DNA from: JAIROC01 sp031553535
GTDB taxonomy: Bacteria; Bacteroidota; Bacteroidia; Bacteroidales; WCHB1-69
Direction: 5' to 3'
Length of the DNA: 64,000 bases
Assembly (NCBI GenBank): GCA_031553535.1
Contig: JAVBLM010000015.1
Location: 1 to 64,000, forward strand
In this document: positions 1 through 7,963 of the stretch, piece after piece
How positions within the stretch are numbered: position 1 is the first letter of the stretch
Layout of the letters: every line of letters starts with the position of its first letter
Notes under the pieces: model-generated
What the model was told of the DNA's origin: nothing
Database searches by the model: none
Seen by the model: only the letters and a program-made list of their open reading frames with translations
Program-made: the position numbers and the translations under genes

Positions 1-228
1 GAAGTTGCCAAAGCGGAACTCACTGTAAAAGAAGTCCGCGTGGAAATAGACGAGGTATTCCGTCAGATTATCGAACGGCTGGAAGCCCTGATGCTGATAG
101 ACGGGGAGAGCAATTATATTGGATTTGTCTCCCTGTTGAATATCCGGTTGAAACATTATGACGACATTCTCGCTCAACGCCAGGGGAGAAATACTGCGGA
201 AGAAGAGGAGATGGAATATAATGATTAA
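1..228 (+). CDS. DUF6261 family protein, C-terminal part (5' truncated by window edge)
   Basis: Reading frame 1 is open from the first base and stops at 226-228 (TAA), so only the last 75 codons of a longer gene are present. The visible part is predicted mostly helical, with phrases such as IIERLEALMLIDGE and FVSLLNIRLKHYDDILAQR, and ends in an acidic tail. This pattern resembles the end of Bacteroidetes DUF6261 proteins, often repeated helical-bundle proteins of unknown function. A GTG at 40 is in frame but is internal, because the frame stays open upstream. The family call rests on recalled similarity only. Confidence 0.6.
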   Translation, partial: EVAKAELTVKEVRVEIDEVFRQIIERLEALMLIDGESNYIGFVSLLNIRLKHYDDILAQRQGRNTAEEEEMEYND

Positions 229-254
229 TGATTAGTGGTTAGTTGTTAATTTTG

Positions 255-299
255 CATTTTATCTATTTTATCGGCTTTATCGATTTTATCTGTTTTATC
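255..299 (-). repeat. 9-bp-period repeat, copy A (five GATAAAnnn units)
   Basis: Five contiguous 9-bp units read on the plus strand as CATTTTATC, TATTTTATC, GGCTTTATC, GATTTTATC, TGTTTTATC, that is GATAAAnnn on the minus strand. The element lies 26 bp after the stop of the DUF6261 gene. Related copies lie at 20663-20698, 42336-42380 and 45593-45628, with similar unit order starting from CATTTTATC. Function unknown. Confidence 0.85.
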
Positions 300-320
300 C
301 TTCCCGCTTTCCACTAACCG

Positions 321-2039
321 CTACTTTATTCTGAGTTCAGGAATAGCTGCGATTAGCTGTTTGGTATAATTTGTCTGTGGATTGGCATATAATTCATCCG
401 CTTCATTCATTTCCTGTATACGGCCGTCTTTCATAACGATGACGCGATGAGACATGAACTTTACGACGGACAAATCGTGCGAGATAAAGATATAGGTCAA
501 TTTAAACTCTTCCTTTAATTCGTTTAATAAGTTAAGCACCTGTGCCTGCACCGATACATCCAATGCCGATACCGATTCATCACAGATTATAAACCGGGGA
601 TTTACAGCCAAAGCCCGTGCGATACAGATGCGTTGCCTCTGTCCTCCTGAGAATTCGTGCGGATAGCAATGGAAATGTTTTTCTTCCATACTTATGCGCT
701 CCAGAAGTTCTATGGTATATCGTTTTCGTTGCGTGTCGTTATCCAGGATATTGTGCAGCTTCATGGGTTCCATGATGGCGTTTCCTATTGTATATCTTGG
801 GTTCAGGGAAGAATATGGATCCTGGAATATAATCTGCACTTCTTTTCTAAATTGCCTCAACTGTTTATTCGACAAGGAACATACATCGGTATCTTTATAT
901 AGTATCTTTCCGGAAGAGGGTTCTATCAAACGCAATAAGCTACGTCCCAATGTAGTTTTACCGCATCCCGATTCACCAACCAATCCTAAGGTTTCGCCTT
1001 CATATACATCAAAGCTGACATCTTTTACCGCTTGGAAACAGGTACGGCTTTTAAACAGTTTTTTAGGTAACGGATATTCCTTGTTCAGATTTCGTACTTT
1101 TAGAATAGGGGAGTTTGACGTCAATAAGGTAACTTGCCTTTTATATTCTTCCGGGGAGATGATTTCCCTGGCGAAAGGAGTTGTTGCAGTCTCTTTATGT
1201 AAAAAATCCGATATGGTGGGTAAGCGTTTTAGCCGCATGCCGGTGGGAACGCGGCATGCCAGTAACCCTTGGGTATACGGGTGCTTCGGGTGGGTGAAAA
1301 TAGCTTCTATTTTCCCTTCTTCCACTTTTTCTCCTTTATACATTACCAATACTTCATCGGCAATTTCCGAAACAACCCCTAAATCATGTGTAATGAAAAT
1401 GATACTCATCCCATGCCTTTGTTGCAGAGACCGCATCAACTCTAAAATGACTTTTTGGACGGTAACATCCAGGGCCGTGGTTGGTTCGTCCGCAATGAGA
1501 ATATCAGGATTGCATGCCATGGCCATGGCAATCATTACACGTTGTTTTTGCCCGCCCGAGATTTCATGCGGATAGGCATGGTAGGTTTTCTGCGGATCGG
1601 GCAATAATACTTCCTCAAACAGCTCCATAGTTTTTTTCTTTGCAGCGTTTTTATTTAATTTCAAATGCAAGGATAGCAATTCCGTAATCTGTTTTCCGCA
1701 ACGCATGGAAGGATTAAGCGACGTCATGGGTTCCTGGAATATCATTCCGATCCGGTTGCCGCGATAGGTTCGCATTTGGTTCTCCGGTAAATCTAAAAGG
1801 TTTATTTTTTTATTCTTTTCGAAGAATAAGATTTCTCCTTCATAACTTACCTTTTTGGCGGATAGCAGACGCATGATACTTAGTGCCGATACGGATTTCC
1901 CCGAACCGGATTCCCCTACAATACCCAATGTTTTCCCTTTTTTCAGTTCAAAGGATAATCCTTTTACAGCGCGGAATACATTGTCTTTCGATATAAAATC
2001 AATACATAAATTACTAACCTGGAGGATTGTATCGCTCAT
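321..2039 (-). CDS. Oligopeptide/dipeptide ABC transporter, fused double ATP-binding protein (DppD-DppF / GsiA type)
   Basis: 572-residue cytoplasmic ATPase with two nucleotide-binding domains in one chain, expected to energise uptake of peptides or glutathione-like substrates. The N-terminal half has Walker A GESGSGKS, signature SGGQKQR and Walker B ILIADEPTTALD. The C-terminal half has GESGCGKT, SGGQRQR and FIICDESVSALD. Each half is followed by the oligopeptide-type extension (HPKHPYTQGLL in the first). The frame extends upstream to 2174, but ATG 2039 begins MSDTILQVSNLC, the usual start of this family, and a TAnnTTTG -7 element lies just upstream at 2063-2070, so 2039 is chosen. No permease or binding-protein gene is adjacent, so the partners are encoded elsewhere or precede it outside the window. 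Confidence 0.9.
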   Translation of the reverse strand: MSDTILQVSNLCIDFISKDNVFRAVKGLSFELKKGKTLGIVGESGSGKSVSALSIMRLLSAKKVSYEGEILFFEKNKKINLLDLPENQMRTYRGNRIGMIFQEPMTSLNPSMRCGKQITELLSLHLKLNKNAAKKKTMELFEEVLLPDPQKTYHAYPHEISGGQKQRVMIAMAMACNPDILIADEPTTALDVTVQKVILELMRSLQQRHGMSIIFITHDLGVVSEIADEVLVMYKGEKVEEGKIEAIFTHPKHPYTQGLLACRVPTGMRLKRLPTISDFLHKETATTPFAREIISPEEYKRQVTLLTSNSPILKVRNLNKEYPLPKKLFKSRTCFQAVKDVSFDVYEGETLGLVGESGCGKTTLGRSLLRLIEPSSGKILYKDTDVCSLSNKQLRQFRKEVQIIFQDPYSSLNPRYTIGNAIMEPMKLHNILDNDTQRKRYTIELLERISMEEKHFHCYPHEFSGGQRQRICIARALAVNPRFIICDESVSALDVSVQAQVLNLLNELKEEFKLTYIFISHDLSVVKFMSHRVIVMKDGRIQEMNEADELYANPQTNYTKQLIAAIPELRIK

Positions 2040-2062
2040 TAAGTTCTTTCTTTTAGAGGATG

Positions 2063-2070
2063 CAAAGATA
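2063..2070 (-). promoter_or_regulatory. Promoter -7 element (TATCTTTG) for the double ABC ATPase gene
   Basis: CAAAGATA on the plus strand reads TATCTTTG on the minus strand, matching the Bacteroidetes -7 consensus TAnnTTTG, 23 bp upstream of ATG 2039. No convincing -33 TTTG was seen at the usual spacing, so the call rests on the -7 box and its position. Confidence 0.5.
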
Positions 2071-2271
2071 CATTTTTTAAGGGTTATTATTGACAATCCA
2101 TATATATGAGTGTAACATCTGGAATTGTATATCGGTGTTTGATATACTTTTACCGTGTTGAGAAATCTTTTCAAAAGCCTTCGGCAAGCTTTTGCCTATA
2201 AACACGATTGTGAAAACTTTCTGCATACTTCCCGTGCAGGTAATCCTGATCCGGAAACGTTACCAATGACA

Positions 2272-2432
2272 GAGATTAACTCACTGCGTTTCGATGCTTT
2301 CGCTACACTTCGTGGCTCAGGTGCTTCGTGCCTCGCAATGACGCTCCTAACCAACATATTGCCGTCATTGCGATGACGAGGAACGAGGAAGAAGCACCCG
2401 GTGAGAGCATCGAAACACAGTGAGATAATCCC
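2272..2432. repeat. Long imperfect inverted repeat of a GTCATTGC-type dispersed element
   Basis: Left arm about 2272-2343 and right arm about 2363-2432 are reverse complements with several mismatches. Both contain CTCACTG(C/T)GTTTCGATGC and CGCAATGACG or their complements. The separator carries CTCCTAACCAACATATT. A single related copy lies at 13533-13602, sharing GAGGAACGA, CCGGTGAG, GCATCG and GATAATCC. No coding potential is evident. The paired arms could form a large hairpin in RNA. Confidence 0.7.
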
Positions 2433-2502
2433 TTACAGAAGAGCGATTTTTCTTTTCAGTTACTGTCATTTCCTTTTGTGTGAACCTTTAATAAATACTA
2501 CC

Positions 2503-2760
2503 AATGACAGAGATCATACCTCGCTCTTAACTAACATATTTCCGTCATGCTGAACTTGTTTCAGCATCCCCGTTTTTAAGGAGATTAGTTCGCTTAAAAA
2601 TCTCACTGCACTCACATGCTTCGTTCGGGTGCGGGTCGAGCCCGCAATTGACGCTCTTAACTAGCAGATTACTGTCTTTTCGAGGAGGAACAACGAAGCG
2701 CCTGAAGGCAAAGCATGTGAGTATATCGAAACGTAGTGAGATTATCTCAATTCCTTTTAT
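2503..2760. repeat. Further dispersed-repeat material beside the ABC ATPase promoter region
   Basis: A second block follows the inverted repeat. At 2521-2550 and 2651-2678 the linker seen at 2341-2369 recurs (CTCTTAACTA then CATATT or CAGATT and CCGTCAT or ACTGTC). The first is followed by GCTGAACTTGTTTCAGC, a small hairpin. At 2695-2750 are fragments (GAAGCGCC, CGAAACGTAGTGAGATTATC) related to the arms at 2272-2432. The block ends about 65 bp before the promoter of the oxoamine synthase gene. Confidence 0.6.
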
Positions 2761-2816
2761 TTTCAATTTTTGGCAACTTCATACGTAAATAATAGCAATC
2801 AGACATTTTCAAAGAA

Positions 2817-2832
2817 TATTTTTGTACTTTTG
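2817..2832 (+). promoter_or_regulatory. Overlapping -7 boxes (TATTTTTG and TACTTTTG) for the oxoamine synthase gene
   Basis: Two abutting TAnnTTTG matches, 2817-2824 and 2825-2832, lie 33-49 bp before ATG 2866. A clear -33 TTTG was not found at standard distance from either. Confidence 0.5.
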
Positions 2833-2865
2833 CAAATTGTTTTTAATCTAAAAATATTTTAAGAA

Positions 2866-4122
2866 ATGGTAGATATTTTTTCACGGATCAAAGGGACTCC
2901 GGGCCCTCTTGGTAAATACCAAAAAGATGCAGACGGATACTTTATGTTTCCACAATTGGAAGGGGAAATCGGGCCTAGAATGAAATTTCTGGGAAAAGAA
3001 GTTTTGAATTGGAGTTTGAATAATTATTTGGGACTGGCAAATCACCCCGAAGTCCGCAAAGCCGATGCTGACGGCGCGGCGCAGTTTGGGATGGCGGCTC
3101 CTATGGGTGCTCGCATGATGTCGGGAGATACCAAATATCATAAAGAATTGGAACTTAAACTGGCCAATTTTGTTGGCAAACCGGCAGGATATTTAACCAA
3201 TTTCGGATATCAGGCAATGGTTTCCATTATTGATGCATTAACATGCCGTCATGATGTTATTGTTTATGATTCCGAATCCCATGCCTGTATTATGGATGGC
3301 GTTCGCTTGCATATCGGACGGAGTTTTGTTTATCCGCACAACGATATTAAAAAGTTGAGGGAAGTACTCTCAAGAGCTACCAAATATGCTCAGGAGCAAG
3401 GTGGAGGCGTTTTGGTTATTACCGAAGGCGTTTTTGGCATGTCGGGTAATTTGGGACAATTGGATGAGATTGTCGCCTTGAAAAAAGAATTTGATTTCCG
3501 TCTCCTGATAGATGACGCCCATGGCTTTGGAATGATGGGAAAAACCGGTGCCGGAACAGCAGAACATTTTGGCGTAAGCGATGGTATTGATATTCATTTT
3601 GCAACGTTTGCTAAGAGTATGGCCGGAATCGGAGCCTTTGTTGCTTCCGATCCTGAGATTGTTGATTATCTTCGTTATAATATGCGTTCGCAGATTTACG
3701 CAAAATCGCTGCCTATGCCGATGGTTATCGGTGCATTGAAACGTTTGGAATTGTTGCAAGGCAAACCTGAATTGCGTGAGAAATTATGGACGATAGCCCA
3801 TGCACTTCAAAGCAAATTGAAAGCGGAAGGCTTTAATATCGGCACAACCAAGTCGTGTGTTACGCCTGTATTTTTAAATGGAAGCGTTGCCGAAGCGACC
3901 AATTTGGTGGTTGATCTGCGTGAAAATCACAGTCTCTTCTGTTCAATTGTGGTTTATCCTGTTGTCCCGAAGGATGTTATTCAACTTCGTTTAATACCTA
4001 CGGCTGTCCACACGATGGAAGACGTGGAATATACGATTAACGTATTCAGGGAAATAAAAGATAAACTCAAAAACGGGTTTTACGATACCGGGAAAATGGC
4101 GAATATGCGTGTAACTAAATAA
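2866..4122 (+). CDS. PLP-dependent alpha-oxoamine synthase family protein (SPT/KBL/AONS-like)
   Basis: 418-residue fold-type I PLP enzyme. The family condenses an amino acid with an acyl-thioester with loss of CO2 (serine palmitoyltransferase, KBL, AONS and the cysteate acyltransferases of capnine synthesis). Visible features are SLNNYLGLANHPEV, H139 in DSESHACIMDG (PLP ring stacking), D216-D217-A-H219 in LIDDAHGFG, and the probable Schiff-base lysine K250 in ATFAKSMAGIG. The motif APMGARMMSG replaces the TGS/SRFLNG region of classical SPT, placing it in a separate clade. It is monocistronic, with tandem -7 boxes upstream and a strong hairpin terminator downstream. A second, clearly different homologue lies at 61714-62988. 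The substrate cannot be read from the sequence: serine, cysteate, glycine or alanine are all possible. Confidence 0.85.
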   Translation: MVDIFSRIKGTPGPLGKYQKDADGYFMFPQLEGEIGPRMKFLGKEVLNWSLNNYLGLANHPEVRKADADGAAQFGMAAPMGARMMSGDTKYHKELELKLANFVGKPAGYLTNFGYQAMVSIIDALTCRHDVIVYDSESHACIMDGVRLHIGRSFVYPHNDIKKLREVLSRATKYAQEQGGGVLVITEGVFGMSGNLGQLDEIVALKKEFDFRLLIDDAHGFGMMGKTGAGTAEHFGVSDGIDIHFATFAKSMAGIGAFVASDPEIVDYLRYNMRSQIYAKSLPMPMVIGALKRLELLQGKPELREKLWTIAHALQSKLKAEGFNIGTTKSCVTPVFLNGSVAEATNLVVDLRENHSLFCSIVVYPVVPKDVIQLRLIPTAVHTMEDVEYTINVFREIKDKLKNGFYDTGKMANMRVTK

Positions 4123-4160
4123 TTAGGCAGAAGTTGCTCGTTTTACTTCTATAGCTGCAA

Positions 4161-4206
4161 AAAGCACTCGCATTTAACTGTTGCGAGTGCTTTATCTTTT
4201 TTTTAA
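4161..4206 (+). terminator. Rho-independent terminator after the oxoamine synthase gene
   Basis: Perfect 12-bp stem AAAGCACTCGCA (4161-4172) and TGCGAGTGCTTT (4182-4193), with a 9-nt loop, followed by a T-rich tract ATCTTTTTTTT. Confidence 0.9.
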
Positions 4207-4252
4207 CAATATATTTTGGAAGATAAAACAAGAATTTGTTACGACTCCTTAA

Positions 4253-4831
4253 TTAGTCATCAACCCATTTCTGAGCTATAGCAAGGTACTTCCCAGTTTT
4301 TTTATTTTTATTGATAGTAACCGTATAACCCTTTTCCATTTGTTCGTGTGCCCATGCTTGTGTGTCTTCAAAGTTATCTGAAAGATGCTTGCCTACAGAG
4401 ACCCATCCAAAACACATATTACCATCTCCACCATTATCAGGGTCAATTGGATCATCGGGAAATATCCAGATAGTTGGGTTATAATACCTGCTTGTTTCCG
4501 ATATAAATCCATAATAGACGAAAGCAGCATCAGGGCTAAGAGAGAGAATGAAATATCCCTTTCCTTCACCATTTCCTATATTTTCTATGGCATCAAGTCT
4601 TAATTGAATATGTTGGAATAAAATATTCTCATTGTTTCGATATACAGCATACTGAAATGGCAGCATGTTATCAGGCAAGATAAAAGAAGCGTTTTCACCA
4701 GGATTCCACTTCTGTCTTTTTATCGCCGTATTGTTATCATTGGATATTAACTCGTCTTTTGTACAGGAATTTGCAGCAATTAGAATAAAAACTATTGTTA
4801 TTAAACTTACGCTTTTTATTAATTTATTCAT
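4253..4831 (-). CDS. Putative lipoprotein, paralogue of the 5590-6153 product
   Basis: 192 residues. The N-terminus MNKLIKSVSLITIVFILIAA ending in the lipobox-like AANSC predicts an SPII-processed lipoprotein with Cys23. The mature part starts TKDELISNDNNTAIKRQKW and contains NASFILPDNMLPFQYAVYR, both shared almost word for word with the gene at 5590-6153. The C-terminal segment WAHEQMEKGYTVTINKNKKTGKYLAIA also resembles the C-termini of both upstream genes. It is the last of three same-strand genes (spacings 43 and 55 bp). The leader AGAGGGGGTATAATAAAGC before the ATG is nearly identical to that of the first paralogue. No recognised domain; function unknown. Confidence 0.7.
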   Translation of the reverse strand: MNKLIKSVSLITIVFILIAANSCTKDELISNDNNTAIKRQKWNPGENASFILPDNMLPFQYAVYRNNENILFQHIQLRLDAIENIGNGEGKGYFILSLSPDAAFVYYGFISETSRYYNPTIWIFPDDPIDPDNGGDGNMCFGWVSVGKHLSDNFEDTQAWAHEQMEKGYTVTINKNKKTGKYLAIAQKWVDD

Positions 4832-4874
4832 GCTTTATTATACCCCCTCTCTTTTTTGATTTTATTGACTTCAT

Positions 4875-5525
4875 TTATAATGTTGGGTCAAATGATTTGG
4901 CAATATATGTTCTCTTGTTTTTACTGCCAACAGTAACTATCAATCCTTTATCCATTTCCTGTTGTACCCAATTCATTAATTTATTGAACTGTCTGTCGGA
5001 AAAAGAAAAACTACCATTATTATCTTCCCTCAACGGATTGTATTTAGTATAAAAATCATCGTCACTTGTACGCATATAAGCATAATTTATGTATTTATTA
5101 CCGGAAGAAAGAATATAATATCGTCCTTTTTCATCGGAAGTTTTAGACACCTGTTGCCCCCAAAGCCTAGCAGTAATACGGTGCATTAGACGGAAAAATT
5201 CACAATAATCTCCACGATAAATTGCTTTTTTAAATGGTGGATTGTTCGTTAAGGTAATGGGATAGTTTACTTTATATACATTACCACCAATATAAATAAG
5301 CGAACCGTCAATTTCCACACTATCCGTATAATCGACAGAAACAATATCCATTGTAATACTGTCCGTATAAACAGTTAACCCATCAACGATAATGCTATCG
5401 ACATAAAAAACAGGTATATACTCTTCGGATAAATGAAAAGGATGCTCAGAACAATCTTGCTTTTGTGAATAAGCATTCACAGTAATAATAAGGAAAACAA
5501 ACAATAGATTTACAAATTTAGACAT
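4875..5525 (-). CDS. Secreted hypothetical protein, distant member of the same tandem family
   Basis: 216 residues from ATG 5525. An in-frame GTG lies at 5534, but it sits inside the Shine-Dalgarno AAGGAGGTG (5540-5532), whose spacing fits ATG 5525. The N-terminus MSKFVNLLFVFLIITVNAYS then Q predicts an SPI signal peptide rather than a lipobox. The region after residue 20 is rich in D-S-I/V-(T/D) repeats of beta character (YVDSIIVDG, VYTDSITMDI, DYTDSVEIDG). The C-terminal part (FKKAIYRGDYCEFFRL, GRYYILSSGNKYINYAYM, WVQQEMDKGLIVTVG) parallels segments in the flanking lipoproteins, so all three are probably one diverged family. Function unknown. Confidence 0.65.
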   Translation of the reverse strand: MSKFVNLLFVFLIITVNAYSQKQDCSEHPFHLSEEYIPVFYVDSIIVDGLTVYTDSITMDIVSVDYTDSVEIDGSLIYIGGNVYKVNYPITLTNNPPFKKAIYRGDYCEFFRLMHRITARLWGQQVSKTSDEKGRYYILSSGNKYINYAYMRTSDDDFYTKYNPLREDNNGSFSFSDRQFNKLMNWVQQEMDKGLIVTVGSKNKRTYIAKSFDPTL

Positions 5526-5531
5526 TATTAA

Positions 5532-5540
5532 CACCTCCTT
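5532..5540 (-). promoter_or_regulatory. Strong Shine-Dalgarno (AAGGAGGTG) deciding the start at 5525
   Basis: Reads AAGGAGGTG on the minus strand, 6 nt from ATG 5525. Strong SD sequences are uncommon in Bacteroidetes genes, so this one is notable and excludes the overlapping GTG 5534 as the start. Confidence 0.7.
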
Positions 5541-5589
5541 TCGTTATTTGTAATTGCTTTTTTAAAAACCATACACACATGTTTTGCTT

Positions 5590-6153
5590 TTAGTTTTTAG
5601 GCTTACAAGCTTCAGCATGGTATACATTGCCTTCTGCCCATTCAACAACTTGATAACCATTGTTAATTTTTCGTTTTACCCATTTATCAAACTTCTCTTT
5701 ATTTTCTGTCTTTATTTTACTGCAACCATACATCATATTATCATCAGTATCATTATTAATAACAATAAATGGGTCGCCAGGATTATTAATAAAAATATTA
5801 GGATCGTAGTACCTACTTGTTTCCGTTATAAATCCATAATAGGCGAAAATAACATCAGGACTAAGCGAAAGAATAAAATATCCCTTTTCTTCTCCATTTC
5901 CACCTTGACGATTTTTAAGGACAGTTCGAGTATATTCCAATAGATTATCCATGTCATCTTTATATACAGCATACTGAAATGGTAGCATGTTATCTGGCAA
6001 GATAAAAGAAGCGTTTCCACCAGGATTCCACTTCTGTTTTTTTATCGCCGTATTGTTATCGTTGGATATTAACTCATCTTTTGTGCAAGAATTTACAGCA
6101 GCCAGAATAAAAACGATTGTCATTAAACTTACACTTTTTGTTAATTTGCTCAT
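5590..6153 (-). CDS. Putative lipoprotein, first gene of a three-gene tandem family
   Basis: 187 residues. Signal MSKLTKSVSLMTIVFILAAV with lipobox-like AVNSC, Cys23 expected to be lipidated. It shares TKDELISNDNNTAIK, KQKWNPGGNASFILPDNML, YFILSLSPD and TETSRYYDPNI with the gene at 4253-4831, so the two are recent duplicates, and the duplication includes the G-rich leader (AAAGGGGGTATAATAAATT before the ATG). The C-terminus (FDKWVKRKINNGYQVVEW) is the part also recognisable in the middle gene. No enzymatic motif is visible. It could be a surface or periplasmic binding protein, but nothing in the sequence proves that. Confidence 0.7.
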   Translation of the reverse strand: MSKLTKSVSLMTIVFILAAVNSCTKDELISNDNNTAIKKQKWNPGGNASFILPDNMLPFQYAVYKDDMDNLLEYTRTVLKNRQGGNGEEKGYFILSLSPDVIFAYYGFITETSRYYDPNIFINNPGDPFIVINNDTDDNMMYGCSKIKTENKEKFDKWVKRKINNGYQVVEWAEGNVYHAEACKPKN

Positions 6154-6574
6154 AATTTATTATACCCCCTTTCTTTTTTGTTTTTATTTAATTTGGGTGA
6201 TTGTCTATGTTCTTTTTATAAATCGATGTCTTTGTATCTATTCTTAATCTATCTTTCCCAACATGTCATTAAACACTATGACTTATAACATTTAAACTTC
6301 ATTAAAAAATAAAATTATGTAAAGATAAAAACAGAAAATGATGAAAACTTAATTTATTTGAAAAAGTTACAAACAAAATATTGTTTATAATTTATATATT
6401 TACATGATTGATTCTATTTGGTTTTGTTGTTCTTGATTGGCGATATTGCCGATTATGCCTGGAATCACGATCTCTTAAAAACGTCTTTTATAATATTTAA
6501 TATAAAATTACGTTTACCAATAATTAAAAGTCAAAATGATTAGAAAAATATAGCATTGATAACATAATACTAAT
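6154..6574. other. 421-bp intergenic region between divergent genes
   Basis: Very AT-rich, and must contain promoters for both the three-gene lipoprotein set (leftward) and the synthase at 6575 (rightward). A weak minus-strand -7 candidate (TATCTTTA) lies near 6323. I see no gene, repeat or strong hairpin here. Confidence 0.5.
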
Positions 6575-7888
6575 ATGCAAAAAAATAAATACCGGCTCAA
6601 GTGTGTTTCCTGCGGACATATTACACCTGATTTCTCAAGCTGGTTTGTAGATAATCAAATCTGTGGGGAATGTGGGAGTAAGCATGCCGAGATAGAATAT
6701 AGTACAGACTATGCTTTATTGTTCGATTTGTTGAAGGCGAAAGATCCGAAGAGTTTCTGGCATTATTTCGATTTTTTACCTTTATATAATAAGGAGAATA
6801 TTATTTCGTGTGAGGAAGGGGCTATTCCTTTGGAACGATGGCCGTTCTTTGAAGAGTATGCACGGCAACTTGGGATTGATTGTAGTATTTATGTATACCG
6901 TAATGATCTTAACGGAGGGACGGGTACATTTAAAGATATTGCAGCATCAATGGCAGCAAGTATTTTTAAAGAAAACAATATCAATCAGTATTGTATTGCA
7001 TCAACCGGGAATACGGCTACTGCCTATGGAAAATATTTATCAGTAGCAGGTATTAATGCGGCAATTTTTATGCCTGATTGTTCGGAAGAAACCTCCCAGG
7101 CGGAAATAGCTTCTTACGGGCAACAGGTGTATCGCGTGCATGGAGATTATGCCTATGCGAAAAAAGTAGCTGCAGATTATGCCAAAAAATTCGATATTCC
7201 TATTTCTTCCGGAAACATCGATCCTATTCGTGTCGAATCAAAACGGACAATGGTTTTTGAATGGTTACGGTTGTTGGATAAAATGCCGGACGTTTATGTA
7301 CAGGCAATTAGCGGAGGAACAGGTCCTTTGGCACTGGATAAGGCCGTACGGGAACTAAAATCCTATATGCCGGATATTGATCTGCCGAAAATGCTGATGA
7401 TCCAGACGGATAAATGCGACCCGATGGTACAGGCATGGGAAAATGCCAAAGCACAACATTTCCCGGATGGATTTGAAAAGCATTACCCTATTATTGAAAA
7501 TCCCCAGACTGGAATTTCTATTCTGGCAACCGGCCATCCGGCAACATATCCGCTTATTGCTAAATTGATTCAAAAATGCAATGGCGACTTTATCCGTGTA
7601 GAAGAAGACAAAGTTGTTGATGTTGCGAGGTTGGTGGCATATGAACGTAAAATTCATATTGGCCCGGCTTCTGCAGTATGTATTTTGGGATTAATCAAGG
7701 CGATTCAACAAGGGGAAATAAAAAACGGGCAAACGGTATTGGTAAATATGGGAGAGGGGATTAAACGGGCTCCTGCCTTTTTGCAAAAACTGGCTCATCA
7801 TATCAAGCAGGTTGCTTCCGTTGACGAATGTCAAATCCCGGATATCAACCGCTTTAGAAAGGAATTATGGGATAATGCAATTAAGTAA
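6575..7888 (+). CDS. Threonine synthase / cysteate synthase-like PLP enzyme with N-terminal zinc ribbon
   Basis: 437-residue fold-type II PLP enzyme. The N-terminus carries a zinc-ribbon-like C10-x2-C13 ... C30-x2-C33. The PLP lysine is probably K120 in NGGTGTFKDIAAS, and the phosphate loop is STGNTATAYGKY (residues 143-154). Bacteroidetes threonine synthase normally begins MKYYSTN and lacks a zinc ribbon, so this protein is not the standard ThrC. Phrases such as YVQAISGGTGPLALDKAV and DPMVQAWENAK recall the threonine-synthase-derived cysteate synthase family (phosphoserine plus sulfite to L-cysteate) known from methanogens. The function is an inference from recalled similarity; threonine synthase or another beta-replacement enzyme remains possible. 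Single gene with its own terminator at 7910-7940. Confidence 0.7.
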   Translation: MQKNKYRLKCVSCGHITPDFSSWFVDNQICGECGSKHAEIEYSTDYALLFDLLKAKDPKSFWHYFDFLPLYNKENIISCEEGAIPLERWPFFEEYARQLGIDCSIYVYRNDLNGGTGTFKDIAASMAASIFKENNINQYCIASTGNTATAYGKYLSVAGINAAIFMPDCSEETSQAEIASYGQQVYRVHGDYAYAKKVAADYAKKFDIPISSGNIDPIRVESKRTMVFEWLRLLDKMPDVYVQAISGGTGPLALDKAVRELKSYMPDIDLPKMLMIQTDKCDPMVQAWENAKAQHFPDGFEKHYPIIENPQTGISILATGHPATYPLIAKLIQKCNGDFIRVEEDKVVDVARLVAYERKIHIGPASAVCILGLIKAIQQGEIKNGQTVLVNMGEGIKRAPAFLQKLAHHIKQVASVDECQIPDINRFRKELWDNAIK

Positions 7889-7909
7889 TTAATTCTATAA
7901 CCGATAATA

Positions 7910-7940
7910 AAAAGAGACTGTCGCAAGGGCAGTCTCTTTT
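7910..7940. terminator. Bidirectional terminator between convergent genes 6575 and 7964
   Basis: Stem AAAAGAGACTG (7910-7920) and CAGTCTCTTTT (7930-7940) with loop TCGCAAGGG. T tracts on both strands fit its place between two convergent genes. Confidence 0.85.
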
Positions 7941-7963
7941 GTTATATCAGGAATCATTTGTCT

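Noticed and set aside
694..1575. 293-codon plus-strand frame
   Set aside because: Lies antisense inside the ABC ATPase gene, whose motifs are complete.
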